A model generated the notes under the pieces. That model was not told where the DNA came from and did no database searches. It worked only from the letters and a program-made list of their open reading frames with translations. Position numbers and translations under genes: made by a program. A stretch of DNA of 64,000 nucleotides from Natrarchaeobius chitinivorans (GTDB lineage: Archaea > Halobacteriota > Halobacteria > Halobacteriales > Natrialbaceae), in assembly GCF_003841505.1 (NCBI RefSeq), contig NZ_REGA01000003.1, forward strand, positions 1 to 64,000. Reading direction: 5' to 3'. Below are positions 53,700-62,371 of the stretch, piece after piece. Positions within the stretch are counted from its first letter, which is position 1, and every line of letters starts with the position of its first letter.

Positions 53700-54124
53700 G
53701 CCGTCTCACCCCCGGCACTCGCCGACGGCTCCACCCCGCCGGCGATTCGGCGGGCGACCGACCGACTCGCGAGGACGCTGGCGAACCCGAGCCCGTAGTT
53801 GGCCGCGACGATGGTGATCAGGAGGACCGGTTCGGACGGACCAGCGGTGACCGCCGTCTGAACGGCGAACGTGCTGTACGTGGTCAGCGAGGAGAGAAAC
53901 CCGGTCGTGAACACGATCCGTGAGGTTCGGTCGACGAGTCCCGTGTACTGGGCCTCGTAGACGAGAAAACCGAGCGCGAAGCTGCCGAGGACGTTGACGA
54001 GGAGGATGGCCGGAATCTCGGGCACGAGCTCGATCGCGAAGAAACGGAGGTTCACTCCGGCGAAGCCCCCGATGGCGATCAGGGCGAGCGTCTCGAGTCG
54101 GGCGAGGAGGTGGTCGTCTACCAT
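53696..54124 (-). CDS. crcB: Fluoride channel CrcB/Fluc, first gene of pair
   Basis: 142 residues, four helices with GGFAGVNLRFF, LLVNVLGSFALGFL and TTGFLSSLTTYSTFAVQT. The 4-bp overlap with the second crcB suggests a heterodimeric antiparallel channel, as in two-gene Fluc systems. Confidence 0.9.
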   Translation of the reverse strand: MVDDHLLARLETLALIAIGGFAGVNLRFFAIELVPEIPAILLVNVLGSFALGFLVYEAQYTGLVDRTSRIVFTTGFLSSLTTYSTFAVQTAVTAGPSEPVLLITIVAANYGLGFASVLASRSVARRIAGGVEPSASAGGETA

Positions 54125-54156
54125 GGCTGAAAGTCACGGGAGCCTCGGCCGTTTCA

Positions 54157-54236
54157 TACGGATTACTGTCCCTGTTTACCGACGCACCCGCCGCCCGGAT
54201 CGCGGGTGCGCCGGCAATGACGTACAGTAAACCGTA
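54157..54236. mobile_element. 80-bp palindromic element (family 1), copy 3
   Basis: Ends TACGGATTACTG and CAGTAAACCGTA; inner stem GACGCACCCG/CGGGTGCGCC. Flanks TCA 54154-54156 and TCA 54237-54239. It lies in the spacer between crcB and the CDF transporter gene. Confidence 0.9.
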
Positions 54237-54416
54237 TCAGAGCCCGGGAGGCGTGTGGCCTCTCGAACCGAGCCGGTGACCGATCCGCCGAGTCGAAGTC
54301 GGCAGTCGAGTCGGGCGGGCCCCTCGCCCGGATACGGCCGCCTTCTCGGGGAATCGCCATGAGGATTTCGGAAGAAAAAGGAAAAGATCCAAGTTTAGAC
54401 TGGATCTAATCGCCGT

Positions 54417-55325
54417 ATGGACGACCGCGTCGAAGCGGGGAAAGGCGGATTCACTCGAGCCTCCTGGGTGAACGTCCTCGGGAACGCGGTGAAGATCGTC
54501 GTCGAGGGAGCCGTGGGGCTCGCCTTCGGGAGCGTCGCCCTGCTCGCGGACGCGGCACACTCCGTTGCCGACCTCGTGGCGAGCATCGTCGTCCTCGTCT
54601 GGGGACGGAGTTCGTTCGACGAACCCGATGACACCCACCCGCACGGCCACGACCGGATCGAACCCCTGACGGCGCTGTTCGTCGGCGCGGTCATCGCGTT
54701 GCTCGGCCTGAATCTGCTGTACGAATCCGCACAGGGGCTCGTCGTCGGCGTCGAGGTCGTGTTCAGTCCGTTACTGTTCGGCGCTCTCGCGTTCGCGATC
54801 GTGGACATGTATCTCGTCTACTGGTACACCACGCGGGTCAACGAGACGCTCGATTCGACTGCCCTCGAGGCGCTCGCGACGGACTGTCTCAACGACATCT
54901 ACACCTCGCTCGCCGCGGTCGTCGGCGTCATCGGGGTCCTGCTCGGCCATCCGATCCTGGATCCTCTCGCCGGCGGACTCGTCAGTGTGCTCGTCATCTA
55001 TCAGGGCGTCGAGATCGGCCGCGAGAACGTCGACTACCTCATCGGTGCGGCGGCGGACGCCGAACAGCGCGACGAGATCGCACGAACGCTGCGGGACCAC
55101 CCCGACGTCGAGGGGGTCCACGATCTGACGGTCTTCTACGACGGCCCCGTCCTCGAGGTCGAGGTTCACGTCGAGATCGACGGCGACATCCCGCTTCGTC
55201 GCGCCCACGACGTCGAGTCCGACCTCGTCGATCGGTTACGGGCGATCGAAGACGTCGGGGACGCACACGTTCACCTCGATCCGTCCGGAATCGGCGAGTG
55301 GAAAGAGCAACCGGACGGATCGTGA
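54417..55325 (+). CDS. Cation diffusion facilitator (Zn/Mn/Fe/Co efflux)
   Basis: 302 residues. Six membrane helices (residues 10-210) contain the metal site DAAHSVADL and the partner TDCLNDIYTS; HGHDRIEP is the conserved loop. A cytoplasmic C-terminal domain (215-295) has HDLTVFYDGPVLEVEVHVEID. It exports divalent metal against protons. Metal preference cannot be read. Confidence 0.9.
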   Translation: MDDRVEAGKGGFTRASWVNVLGNAVKIVVEGAVGLAFGSVALLADAAHSVADLVASIVVLVWGRSSFDEPDDTHPHGHDRIEPLTALFVGAVIALLGLNLLYESAQGLVVGVEVVFSPLLFGALAFAIVDMYLVYWYTTRVNETLDSTALEALATDCLNDIYTSLAAVVGVIGVLLGHPILDPLAGGLVSVLVIYQGVEIGRENVDYLIGAAADAEQRDEIARTLRDHPDVEGVHDLTVFYDGPVLEVEVHVEIDGDIPLRRAHDVESDLVDRLRAIEDVGDAHVHLDPSGIGEWKEQPDGS

Positions 55326-55342
55326 TTCGCACGCTGGGGTCG

Positions 55343-56533
55343 CTACGTCACACTCTGGGATTCCAGCGGGTTCGACGCATCGTCGGTCTCGGAACCGACG
55401 TCGGTCGACGTGTCGGCGTTTCGGTCGGCCGACCGATCGGACGCCAGGGGTAGCGTCACGGTCACTATCGTTCCCTGCGGACCGGTATCGGTGAGTTCGA
55501 CGGTGCCGCCGTATCTCTCCGTCAGGACTCGCACGAGGTAGAGTCCGAGCCCGTGGTGGCGTGATTTTCGCTGGAAGAGCGTCTCTTGCCACTCCGTCGG
55601 AATGCCTGAGCCGTCGTCGGTGACCGTGACGACGACGGTGTCGGACGCCGTCTCCGCGGTCAGTTCGACGCGCACTGTCCCGTCGTTGTGGACGATCGCG
55701 TTCTCGAGCAGGTTCGAGAAGATCCGCTTGATTCCGGCGTTGCCACGGACGGTGATGCCGTCCGGAACGGTAGCGTCGATCTCGGCGTCGTCGTGTGTGT
55801 CTCGAGCCGCCGTAACCTCCGTCCGGAGTAGTTCGGAGAGATCGATGGTCGCCATCCGATCCGGTCGCTCGTTTGCCTCGAGCATCAGGCGGACGTCCTC
55901 GATGACCGACGTGAGCGCGTCGCTTTCCCGCTCGATCGTCTCGAGGCGGCGACGCGTCTGTTCGTCCCTGTCGCCGTTGAGTAACAACGAGGCGTGGCCT
56001 CCGACGATCTGGGCGCTGTTGAGCACTTCGTGTCGCAGGAGATCGTTCAGGTACAACAGGAGTGCGCGTTCGTGCTCGAGCTGGTCGGACCGGACGGCCG
56101 CAGCCGTTGCCTCGGCCTCGCGCTGGATGGCCTTCGCTTCGACGATGCCGACCGCGAACCCGCCGACAGCGCCGGTGGTCACGGCGAAGTGGCTCCACAC
56201 GACGTTCCAGACGGCGTCGCTCCAGGGAAAGAACAGGACGACGAGGAGGTTGACGGCCAGAAATCCGAGTGCGCCGCCGAAACACCACCGGAGTATCCGT
56301 TCGTACCGCTCGGGTTCGGTGTCGTTTCGCGCGAGTCGGTGTCCGCCCCAGACTAACCAGAGTGCGGGCAGACCGATCGTACCGACGCTCAAAACGGCAC
56401 CGATCGCGTCCAGCGCGTCCCAGAACACGATCCACCAGCAGAACAGAAACAGAAACGAAACACCGCCGAAGGCACTCACGAGATAGGGGAGGCGGTCGCG
56501 TCCGGAACGACTGATCGACGGTACCCTGGTCAT
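55343..56533 (-). CDS. Membrane sensor histidine kinase
   Basis: 396 residues. The N-terminal membrane part has four or more helices (residues 10-150). The dimerisation helix carries the H-box LLRHEVLNSAQIVGGH typical of haloarchaeal kinases. The ATPase domain has NLLENAIVHND (N box), VTDDGSGIP (G1) and GLGLYLVRVL (G2). No response regulator is adjacent. The signal is unknown. Confidence 0.88.
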   Translation of the reverse strand: MTRVPSISRSGRDRLPYLVSAFGGVSFLFLFCWWIVFWDALDAIGAVLSVGTIGLPALWLVWGGHRLARNDTEPERYERILRWCFGGALGFLAVNLLVVLFFPWSDAVWNVVWSHFAVTTGAVGGFAVGIVEAKAIQREAEATAAAVRSDQLEHERALLLYLNDLLRHEVLNSAQIVGGHASLLLNGDRDEQTRRRLETIERESDALTSVIEDVRLMLEANERPDRMATIDLSELLRTEVTAARDTHDDAEIDATVPDGITVRGNAGIKRIFSNLLENAIVHNDGTVRVELTAETASDTVVVTVTDDGSGIPTEWQETLFQRKSRHHGLGLYLVRVLTERYGGTVELTDTGPQGTIVTVTLPLASDRSADRNADTSTDVGSETDDASNPLESQSVT

Positions 56534-56856
56534 CGTTTCACGGCCGATGGTCCGGAGTGTGAGATGACCGAACTCATCTACTGTCCCTCACAGACTACCC
56601 CGTGAAGTCTGTAACGGCCCACTGGGATCCGACCGGGTACGGAGATGTCATGAAGATGTCCAAAAGTTTCTGGAGTTCGTTCCCGCCTGTGCCCGTTCGG
56701 CCGGGGACCACGGTGACTTGAGACTGATACTGTCTGCCAAAGCGATGTGAAGATCGGTCGCTCCCCTGGGATCGTCTCCGATGGCGACGACCGCGAATTC
56801 GTGACCGACCACGCCGTGTCACCAGATTTTAACCCGGTTGCCGACGGGATACCGGT
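56534..56856. other. Gene-free stretch
   Basis: 320 bp. Minus-strand frames give Arg-rich then RTGTGGNELQKLLDIFM-like sequence, not convincing as a protein. A TATA-like ATTTTAA at 56826-56832 belongs to the next gene. Confidence 0.4.
56826..56832 (+). promoter_or_regulatory. TATA box for the MBL-fold gene
   Basis: ATTTTAA is about 28 bp before the ATG at 56857. Confidence 0.5.
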
Positions 56857-57774
56857 ATGGAGCCTGGAACGCCGAAACCGGTGGACGCTGGTGAGTGTAC
56901 GGACCTCTACTATCTCGACACCGGGATGTACGACACCGAGGAGTACGGCGCGGCGTACGTCATCGACGACGACCGGCCCGCAGTCGTCGAAACCGGGATC
57001 GGAACCAACGCCGATCGAATCCTCGAGGCGCTCGACGAACTGGGTATCGACCGGGACGATCTCGGGGTGATCGCCGTGACGCACATCCACCTCGATCACG
57101 CCGGCGGAGCGGGGTTCCTCGCCGAGGCCTGCCCGAACGCGGACGTCTACGTCTCCGGGGCCGGTGCGAGTCACCTCGCCGATCCGTCGAAACTGGTCGC
57201 CGGAACGAAAGCCGCCGTCGGGGACCAGTGGGAGTTCTACGCCGAACCGGAACCGATCCCAGCGGACCGGATCGTCGAAATCGAAGACGGCGACGTGATC
57301 GATCTCGGCGACCACGAACTCCGCGTCCACGCGGCACCCGGTCACGCCTTCCACCAGGTCGTCTTCGAAGACCCCGAAAACGACGCGGTCTTCACCGGCG
57401 ACGCCGCCGGGATATGGATTCCCGAACGCGAACGGATCGTCGAGACCTCTCCCCCCTCGGACTTCGACCTGGAGGAGTGTCTCGCCGACCTCGAGACGCT
57501 CGAGTCGATCGATCCCGACGTCCTCTGTTACACCCACTTCGGCCCGCGGGATGTCGGCGACGACCTCGAGGCGGCGTTGGACGAGTACGCCACCACCCTC
57601 TCCGAGTGGGTCGAGGACGTCGAGGAAACACGGGCGGAACTCGACGACGAGGCGGTGGTAGAGCACTTCGCGTCGTCGACCGATCTCGGAGACGTCTGGA
57701 ACGAACGGAAGGCACGCGCCGAGGCAGCGATGAACGTCAAGGGGGTACTCGGATATCTCGACCATCGAGAGTGA
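56857..57774 (+). CDS. MBL-fold metallo-hydrolase
   Basis: 305 residues. Metal site motif THIHLDHAGG (residues 72-81), a further His in HAAPGHAFHQ, Asp in FTGDAAGIW and His in CYTHFGPRD. A C-terminal helical tail of about 65 residues follows. It is a glyoxalase-II/lactonase-like enzyme; the substrate cannot be told. Confidence 0.87.
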   Translation: MEPGTPKPVDAGECTDLYYLDTGMYDTEEYGAAYVIDDDRPAVVETGIGTNADRILEALDELGIDRDDLGVIAVTHIHLDHAGGAGFLAEACPNADVYVSGAGASHLADPSKLVAGTKAAVGDQWEFYAEPEPIPADRIVEIEDGDVIDLGDHELRVHAAPGHAFHQVVFEDPENDAVFTGDAAGIWIPERERIVETSPPSDFDLEECLADLETLESIDPDVLCYTHFGPRDVGDDLEAALDEYATTLSEWVEDVEETRAELDDEAVVEHFASSTDLGDVWNERKARAEAAMNVKGVLGYLDHRE

Positions 57775-57860
57775 TCTCCGACCCCTAAAATGTCGACCAC
57801 TGGAACGTTCACGCTCCGGTAGGCAATAAACGACCGAAAGCGGACGACAAGTTTCATCAC

Positions 57861-57869
57861 GTTTTATCG
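57861..57869 (+). promoter_or_regulatory. TATA box for the acyl-CoA synthetase gene
   Basis: GTTTTATCG is about 29 bp before the ATG at 57894. Confidence 0.5.
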
Positions 57870-57893
57870 CACGGGACGTCCTCACATACGCGT

Positions 57894-59837
57894 ATGGACT
57901 GGCGGGAGGCCGAACGAGAGTACGAAGACGAGGTGATCGGCGAAACGACGCTCGGACGGATGTTCGAGGAGTCGGCCGAGAGAAACGCGAACCGTCCGGC
58001 CCAGCGGTACAAGGGCGGCGTCTACGACCGGTCGCTGACCGACGAGGTCCTGCCCGCCGCGACGCCCGGCGAGTTCCGAACGATCTCCTACGCCGAGATG
58101 CGCGGGGTCGTCCGCGCGCTGGCAGCCGGCTTTCGCGACCTCGGCATCGAGCGTGGGGACCGCGTCGGCATCTACGCGAACACCAGAATGGAGTGGGCAC
58201 AGTGTGATTTCGCCTTGCTCTGTGCCGGTGGCGTCGTAACGACCGTCTACTCGGGTTCCTCACCCGAGCAGACCAGATACCTGCTCGACGATCCAGGTGC
58301 GTCCGGCGTCGTCGTCGAAAACGAGGACGTTCTCGAGACGGTGCTCTCCGTCGAAGACGATCTCGACCTCGAGTTCGTCGTCTCGATGGACGACCTCGAT
58401 GGGTACGACGATCGCGAGGACGTTTTCACCCTCGACGAAGTGGTCGAACGCGGCGAGGAGACGCTCGATCTCGAGCGCTATCAGCAGTGGGTCGACGAAC
58501 CCGGCATGGACGACCTGGCGAGTCTGATCTACACCAGTGGGACGACCGGCAAACCGAAAGGCGTCGAACTCACGCACGGCAATTTCCGGTCGAACGTCAA
58601 CCAGATTCGCAAACGGTACGCCCCGCGTCCGGACAAGGCCGAGGGACTGCCTGCGATCGACGAGAACGTCGAGTCGGTCTCTTACCTCCCGCTCGCGCAC
58701 GTCTTCGAGCGGACGGCGGGCCACTTCGTCCTCTTTGCGAGCGGCGCGTGCGTCGCCTACGCCGAGGACCCCGAGACGCTCCAGGAGGACTTCGGCGCGG
58801 TTCAGCCGAACACGGCGACCAGCGTGCCACGCGTCTACGAGAAGATCTACGACGCGATCCGCGAGCAAGCCAGCGAGTCGCCGGTCAAACAGCGGATCTT
58901 CGAGTGGGCGACCGACGTCGGGGTCGAGTACCAGCGAACCGACTCGCCCGGCCCGGTTCTCTCGGCCAAACAGTCGATCGCAGACAAACTGGTCTTCTCG
59001 ACGGTTCGGGACGCCCTCGGTGGAAACATCGAACTCCTGATCAGCGGCGGCGGGAGCCTCTCACCCGAACTCTGTCGGCTCTATCACGCCATGGGCCTGC
59101 CGATCTACGAGGGCTATGGCCTGACCGAGACCGCACCCGTCGTCACGGTCAACCCGCCCGAGGAGCCCAAAATCGGAACGATCGGTCCGGCGCTTCCCGA
59201 CGTCGACCTCGAGATCGACGAGAGCGTCGCGGATCAGGAGACGTTCGACGATCCGGGCGAGGTCGGCGAACTCCTCGTCACGGGTCCCAACGTCACCGAC
59301 GGCTACTGGAACAGACCCGCCGCGACCGATCGCGCGTTCACCGAGGACGGGTGGTTCCGGACGGGTGATATCGTCCACCGCCGTCCCGACGACTACCTCG
59401 AGTTTCGCGACCGCGCGAAGCAGATCATCGTCCTCTCGACGGGTAAAAACGTCGCGCCCGCGCCGATCGAAGACCGGTTCGCCGCGAGCGAGGTCGTCGA
59501 GCAGTGCATGGTCGTCGGCGACGGCGAGAAGTTCGTCGGGGCGTTGCTCGTCCCCAACACGGACCACGTACGCGAGTGGGCCGACGGGGAGGGGATCGAC
59601 CTGCCGGACGATCCGGCCGAACTGTGCGACGACGAGCGCGTTCGCGAGTACGTCGGCCGGGAAGTCGACCGCGTCAACGAGAACTTCGAGCGCCACGAGA
59701 CGATCAAGCAGTTCGAACTCGTTCCGCGGGAGTTCACCGAGGAAAACGACATGCTCACCCCGACGATGAAGAAAAAACGCCGCGTTATCTTAGAACGGTT
59801 CGAAGACCGCGTCGAACGAATATACGCCGACGCGTGA
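57894..59837 (+). CDS. Long-chain acyl-CoA synthetase (AMP-forming, FadD15-like)
   Basis: 647 residues. AMP-binding loop YTSGTTGKPKGVELTH, the aromatic-substrate loop region GLTETAPV, the hinge WFRTGDIVHR, and C-terminal FKRAKQII-like RDRAKQIIVLSTGKNVAP. It activates a fatty acid via acyl-adenylate to acyl-CoA. Residues 250-350 hold the family's long insertion, so it groups with long-chain enzymes rather than acetyl-CoA synthetases. It is monocistronic. Confidence 0.9.
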   Translation: MDWREAEREYEDEVIGETTLGRMFEESAERNANRPAQRYKGGVYDRSLTDEVLPAATPGEFRTISYAEMRGVVRALAAGFRDLGIERGDRVGIYANTRMEWAQCDFALLCAGGVVTTVYSGSSPEQTRYLLDDPGASGVVVENEDVLETVLSVEDDLDLEFVVSMDDLDGYDDREDVFTLDEVVERGEETLDLERYQQWVDEPGMDDLASLIYTSGTTGKPKGVELTHGNFRSNVNQIRKRYAPRPDKAEGLPAIDENVESVSYLPLAHVFERTAGHFVLFASGACVAYAEDPETLQEDFGAVQPNTATSVPRVYEKIYDAIREQASESPVKQRIFEWATDVGVEYQRTDSPGPVLSAKQSIADKLVFSTVRDALGGNIELLISGGGSLSPELCRLYHAMGLPIYEGYGLTETAPVVTVNPPEEPKIGTIGPALPDVDLEIDESVADQETFDDPGEVGELLVTGPNVTDGYWNRPAATDRAFTEDGWFRTGDIVHRRPDDYLEFRDRAKQIIVLSTGKNVAPAPIEDRFAASEVVEQCMVVGDGEKFVGALLVPNTDHVREWADGEGIDLPDDPAELCDDERVREYVGREVDRVNENFERHETIKQFELVPREFTEENDMLTPTMKKKRRVILERFEDRVERIYADA

Positions 59838-59897
59838 TCGACGTCGGTGAGAGAACGTCTCGGTCGGGTCAGCGTGTCGCTCTGGCGAAGAAGCCGG

Positions 59898-60467
59898 TTA
59901 CCGATCGCCAGTGAGGATATCGCTGATCGACCCGCCGATCGCCATCGCCGTGAATATCACCGACACCTGACAGAGGTTGACCCACGGATCGTCCCAGGTG
60001 ACCCGTCCCCACAACGTCATCATCGCTGTCGCCGTGGCGAACGCGATAGCGAGGACCCACACCGGTCGGCGCGGGACCACGCCGAGGTACGGGTCGGTAA
60101 TCCGGACGTCCCGAAACTCCGCGACGTAGAGGATGCCGACCACCAGTGCGACGGCGAGTGCGACGTTTACTGCGAAAAACGCGGGCGTCTCGGCGAGAAA
60201 TTCGCCGATCTCGATGACGCCGTCTTCGACGAGCAACGGCATCCCGATGACGACGCTGCCGAGAAACGCCTCGGCTTTGTCCCTCCCGGTAAACTCGGTG
60301 ATCACCCGATTGACGGATCCGTTTCGCGTGATCCGGTCTGCCAGCTTCCGGGTCCGACGCACCTCCGTTCGCTCCTCGGGATCGTCGACCACCTCCTCTA
60401 AGGTCTCGAGTTGCTCGTAGAACGCTTCGATCGTTCCCTCCTTCGGTACCTCGTCCGACTGCGCCAT
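59898..60467 (-). CDS. DUF2391 (TIGR02587) membrane protein
   Basis: 189 residues. A soluble helical start (residues 1-60) precedes four membrane helices (about 68-185), with FTGRDKAEAFLGSVVIGMPL and VTWDDPWVNLCQVSVIF typical of the family. The function is not established. Confidence 0.78.
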   Translation of the reverse strand: MAQSDEVPKEGTIEAFYEQLETLEEVVDDPEERTEVRRTRKLADRITRNGSVNRVITEFTGRDKAEAFLGSVVIGMPLLVEDGVIEIGEFLAETPAFFAVNVALAVALVVGILYVAEFRDVRITDPYLGVVPRRPVWVLAIAFATATAMMTLWGRVTWDDPWVNLCQVSVIFTAMAIGGSISDILTGDR

Positions 60468-60627
60468 ACCGGGACCACTGACGGCAGCCGGATAACGTAT
60501 TCGACTGGTTCCGACGTCCTCCGTGGACTACCCTTTGACAGCGAGCGAGGCCGTTCGCGAGTCGGTCGCCGATACCTCGAGCACCGTGATATCGACATTC
60601 ACCGGATGGTTTTTCAGGTAGATCTCA

Positions 60628-60707
60628 TACGGTTTACTGTCAGTCATTTCCGGTGCACCCGCGACCCGGGCGGCGGGTGCGCCGGTAAATCGGGACAGCA
60701 ATCCGTA
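60628..60707. mobile_element. 80-bp palindromic element (family 1), copy 4
   Basis: Ends TACGGTTTACTG and CAGCAATCCGTA, inner stem GGTGCACCCGC/GCGGGTGCGCC. Flanks TCA 60625-60627 and TCA 60708-60710; the second is the stop codon (TGA on the minus strand) of the lipoprotein gene. Confidence 0.9.
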
Positions 60708-61493
60708 TCACTCGGTGTGATACTCCTCGACACAGGTGTGTAAAGCCACGTGGTGCGTTCGGATCTCCGTCCCCTCAATCGTTACGACGAGGTCCGCCGT
60801 ACCGCCCGTATCCCGACGGATGTCCCACGTTCCCGGTTCCCGTCGGTCGCCGTCGACCGTCGTATGGATCTCGAACGGGCCGTACTCGTTCGTGATGGGA
60901 AGTGACGGGCGGTCGGTGGAATCGATCTCGTCGTCGGGTCGGGCCTCGATGTCCTCCCGTTCGAAGACGACGTCTCCCTCGTCGTCGGAGACGGTCACCG
61001 ATACCACGACGGTTTCGTCGGTGTCGTTTACGACCTCGAGGTCGTGTGTCCCCGGCCACGTCGGCGTCGTCTCCTCGAGTCGAAGTCGAGATCCCGTTTC
61101 GACCACTTCGACGTCCCAGTCGTAGTACGTTCCGTCTTTTTCGACGACCGAGTTCGGGCCGACCGCGTGGGTAAACCACAGGTCTCCCCCGGATTCGTAG
61201 ACCCCGGTCTCGAGGGCCCGGTCGACTTCCCGCTTCGCTTCGTCGGGAAGACGACTGTACGGGATGATCGAAGCGTTACACTGCTCGAAGTCGGGATCGA
61301 TATCGGTCCACTCGTCGCCTCCGTCGTCCGTTTCGCGGTCCTCATTGCCTCCGTCGTCCGTTTCGCGATCCTCGTCTTCGACGCTATCGCCGGGGTCGGT
61401 ACCCGCGGTCTGATCGAACGCGTCGTCGACACAGCCTGCGACAGTGGAGGTGAGGCCGAACCCGGCGAAAGCGAGAACCGTGCGTCGGTTCAT
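60708..61493 (-). CDS. TAT-exported lipoprotein, unknown
   Basis: 261 residues. Twin-arginine/lipobox signal MNRRTVLAFAGFG...STVAGC (Cys21), a short Asp/Glu linker with two EDRETDDGG units, then a beta-rich domain (residues 70-260) with DLEVVNDTDETVVVSVTVSD and a Cys pair (Cys near 73 and HTCVEE near 253) that may form a disulfide. Stop codon TGA abuts a palindromic element. Function unknown. Confidence 0.75.
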   Translation of the reverse strand: MNRRTVLAFAGFGLTSTVAGCVDDAFDQTAGTDPGDSVEDEDRETDDGGNEDRETDDGGDEWTDIDPDFEQCNASIIPYSRLPDEAKREVDRALETGVYESGGDLWFTHAVGPNSVVEKDGTYYDWDVEVVETGSRLRLEETTPTWPGTHDLEVVNDTDETVVVSVTVSDDEGDVVFEREDIEARPDDEIDSTDRPSLPITNEYGPFEIHTTVDGDRREPGTWDIRRDTGGTADLVVTIEGTEIRTHHVALHTCVEEYHTE

Positions 61494-61641
61494 ACTATCA
61501 AATCACCACACTTTCCGGGCGGATAAACTCTTTTTGGAACGGACGGGCGATCGGAAACTATTACCCCCGTTCGCGCCCTTCGGTCGCGCTCGACACTTGC
61601 CGAGGCATCGATTTAACCCGTTTCAGGGTGAACCCAGACAC

Positions 61642-62091
61642 ATGAAGTTACTCGTCGCGGTCGACGGCTCCGACGAAGCCGAAAACGCTCTCGAGTACGC
61701 GGTGAACATCGCAACCGCGGTCGACGGATCGATAACCGTCGTCCACGCGATCGACCCTGTGGTCTACGAGGAAGGCGGCAGCGAGCCGATCTCGACGCTC
61801 TCCGATGCCGACCAGCGGCTGATCCTCGAGGCCCTCGAGGACACCGAACAGCGGGGAATCGAAATCCTCGAGGCGGCCATCGCCCATGGTGACGAACTCG
61901 GCTACGACGTCGATAGCGAACTCCTCTACGGTGATCCTGTCACGGAGATTCCCGACTACGCCGACGCGGAGGGGTTCGACGCGATTTACGTCGGCCACCG
62001 CGGGCGCTCCGAGCGACTCGAGTCGATACTGGGAAGCGTCGCGAAAACGCTCGTCGAGCGGTCGAACGTCCCGGTCACGGTCGTTCGGTGA
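61642..62091 (+). CDS. Universal stress protein (UspA family)
   Basis: 149 residues from ATG 61642 (MKLLVAVDGSDEA); the open frame upstream is not protein-like. Nucleotide motif GHRGRSERLESILGSVAKTL. It is a second UspA paralogue in this window, 9 kb from the first. Confidence 0.9.
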   Translation: MKLLVAVDGSDEAENALEYAVNIATAVDGSITVVHAIDPVVYEEGGSEPISTLSDADQRLILEALEDTEQRGIEILEAAIAHGDELGYDVDSELLYGDPVTEIPDYADAEGFDAIYVGHRGRSERLESILGSVAKTLVERSNVPVTVVR

Positions 62092-62291
62092 CCGGCGACT
62101 CGTCGAGGACGACCTCGTCGTCACCACGTCGCCGAGTTATCGCCCCGAGGCACGGAGGGTCGCCTTCAGCCGGCTGCTCCTCATCGCTTCCGTCGCTCCA
62201 CTGCTTCCGTCGCTCGAGCGTGGCTGTCACCGCTTCGGGTTTCGTCGCTCGAGTGTGTCCGTCACTCCGTATGGCTCGAGCGTGGCTCTCA

Positions 62292-62371
62292 TACGGTTTA
62301 CTGTAAATCATTACCGGCGCACCCGCGACCCGGGCGGCGGGTGCGCCGGTAAATCGCTACAACAATCCGTA
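62292..62371. mobile_element. 80-bp palindromic element (family 1), copy 5
   Basis: Ends TACGGTTTACTGTAAATC and CAACAATCCGTA, with inner stem CCGGCGCACCCGC/GCGGGTGCGCCGG identical to copy 1. Flanks TCA 62289-62291 and TCA 62372-62374, the latter being the stop of the CapA-like gene. Confidence 0.92.

Noticed and set aside
52983-53798. Plus-strand ORF with repeated GDEKALAKCGK sequence
   Set aside because: It is the complement of the crcB repeats; the CrcB frame has conserved channel motifs.
56595-56822. 75-residue minus-strand ORF ending in a TSPYPVGSQWAVTDF-like segment
   Set aside because: Highly basic start, no promoter and no recognised match; it may be a remnant but cannot be supported.
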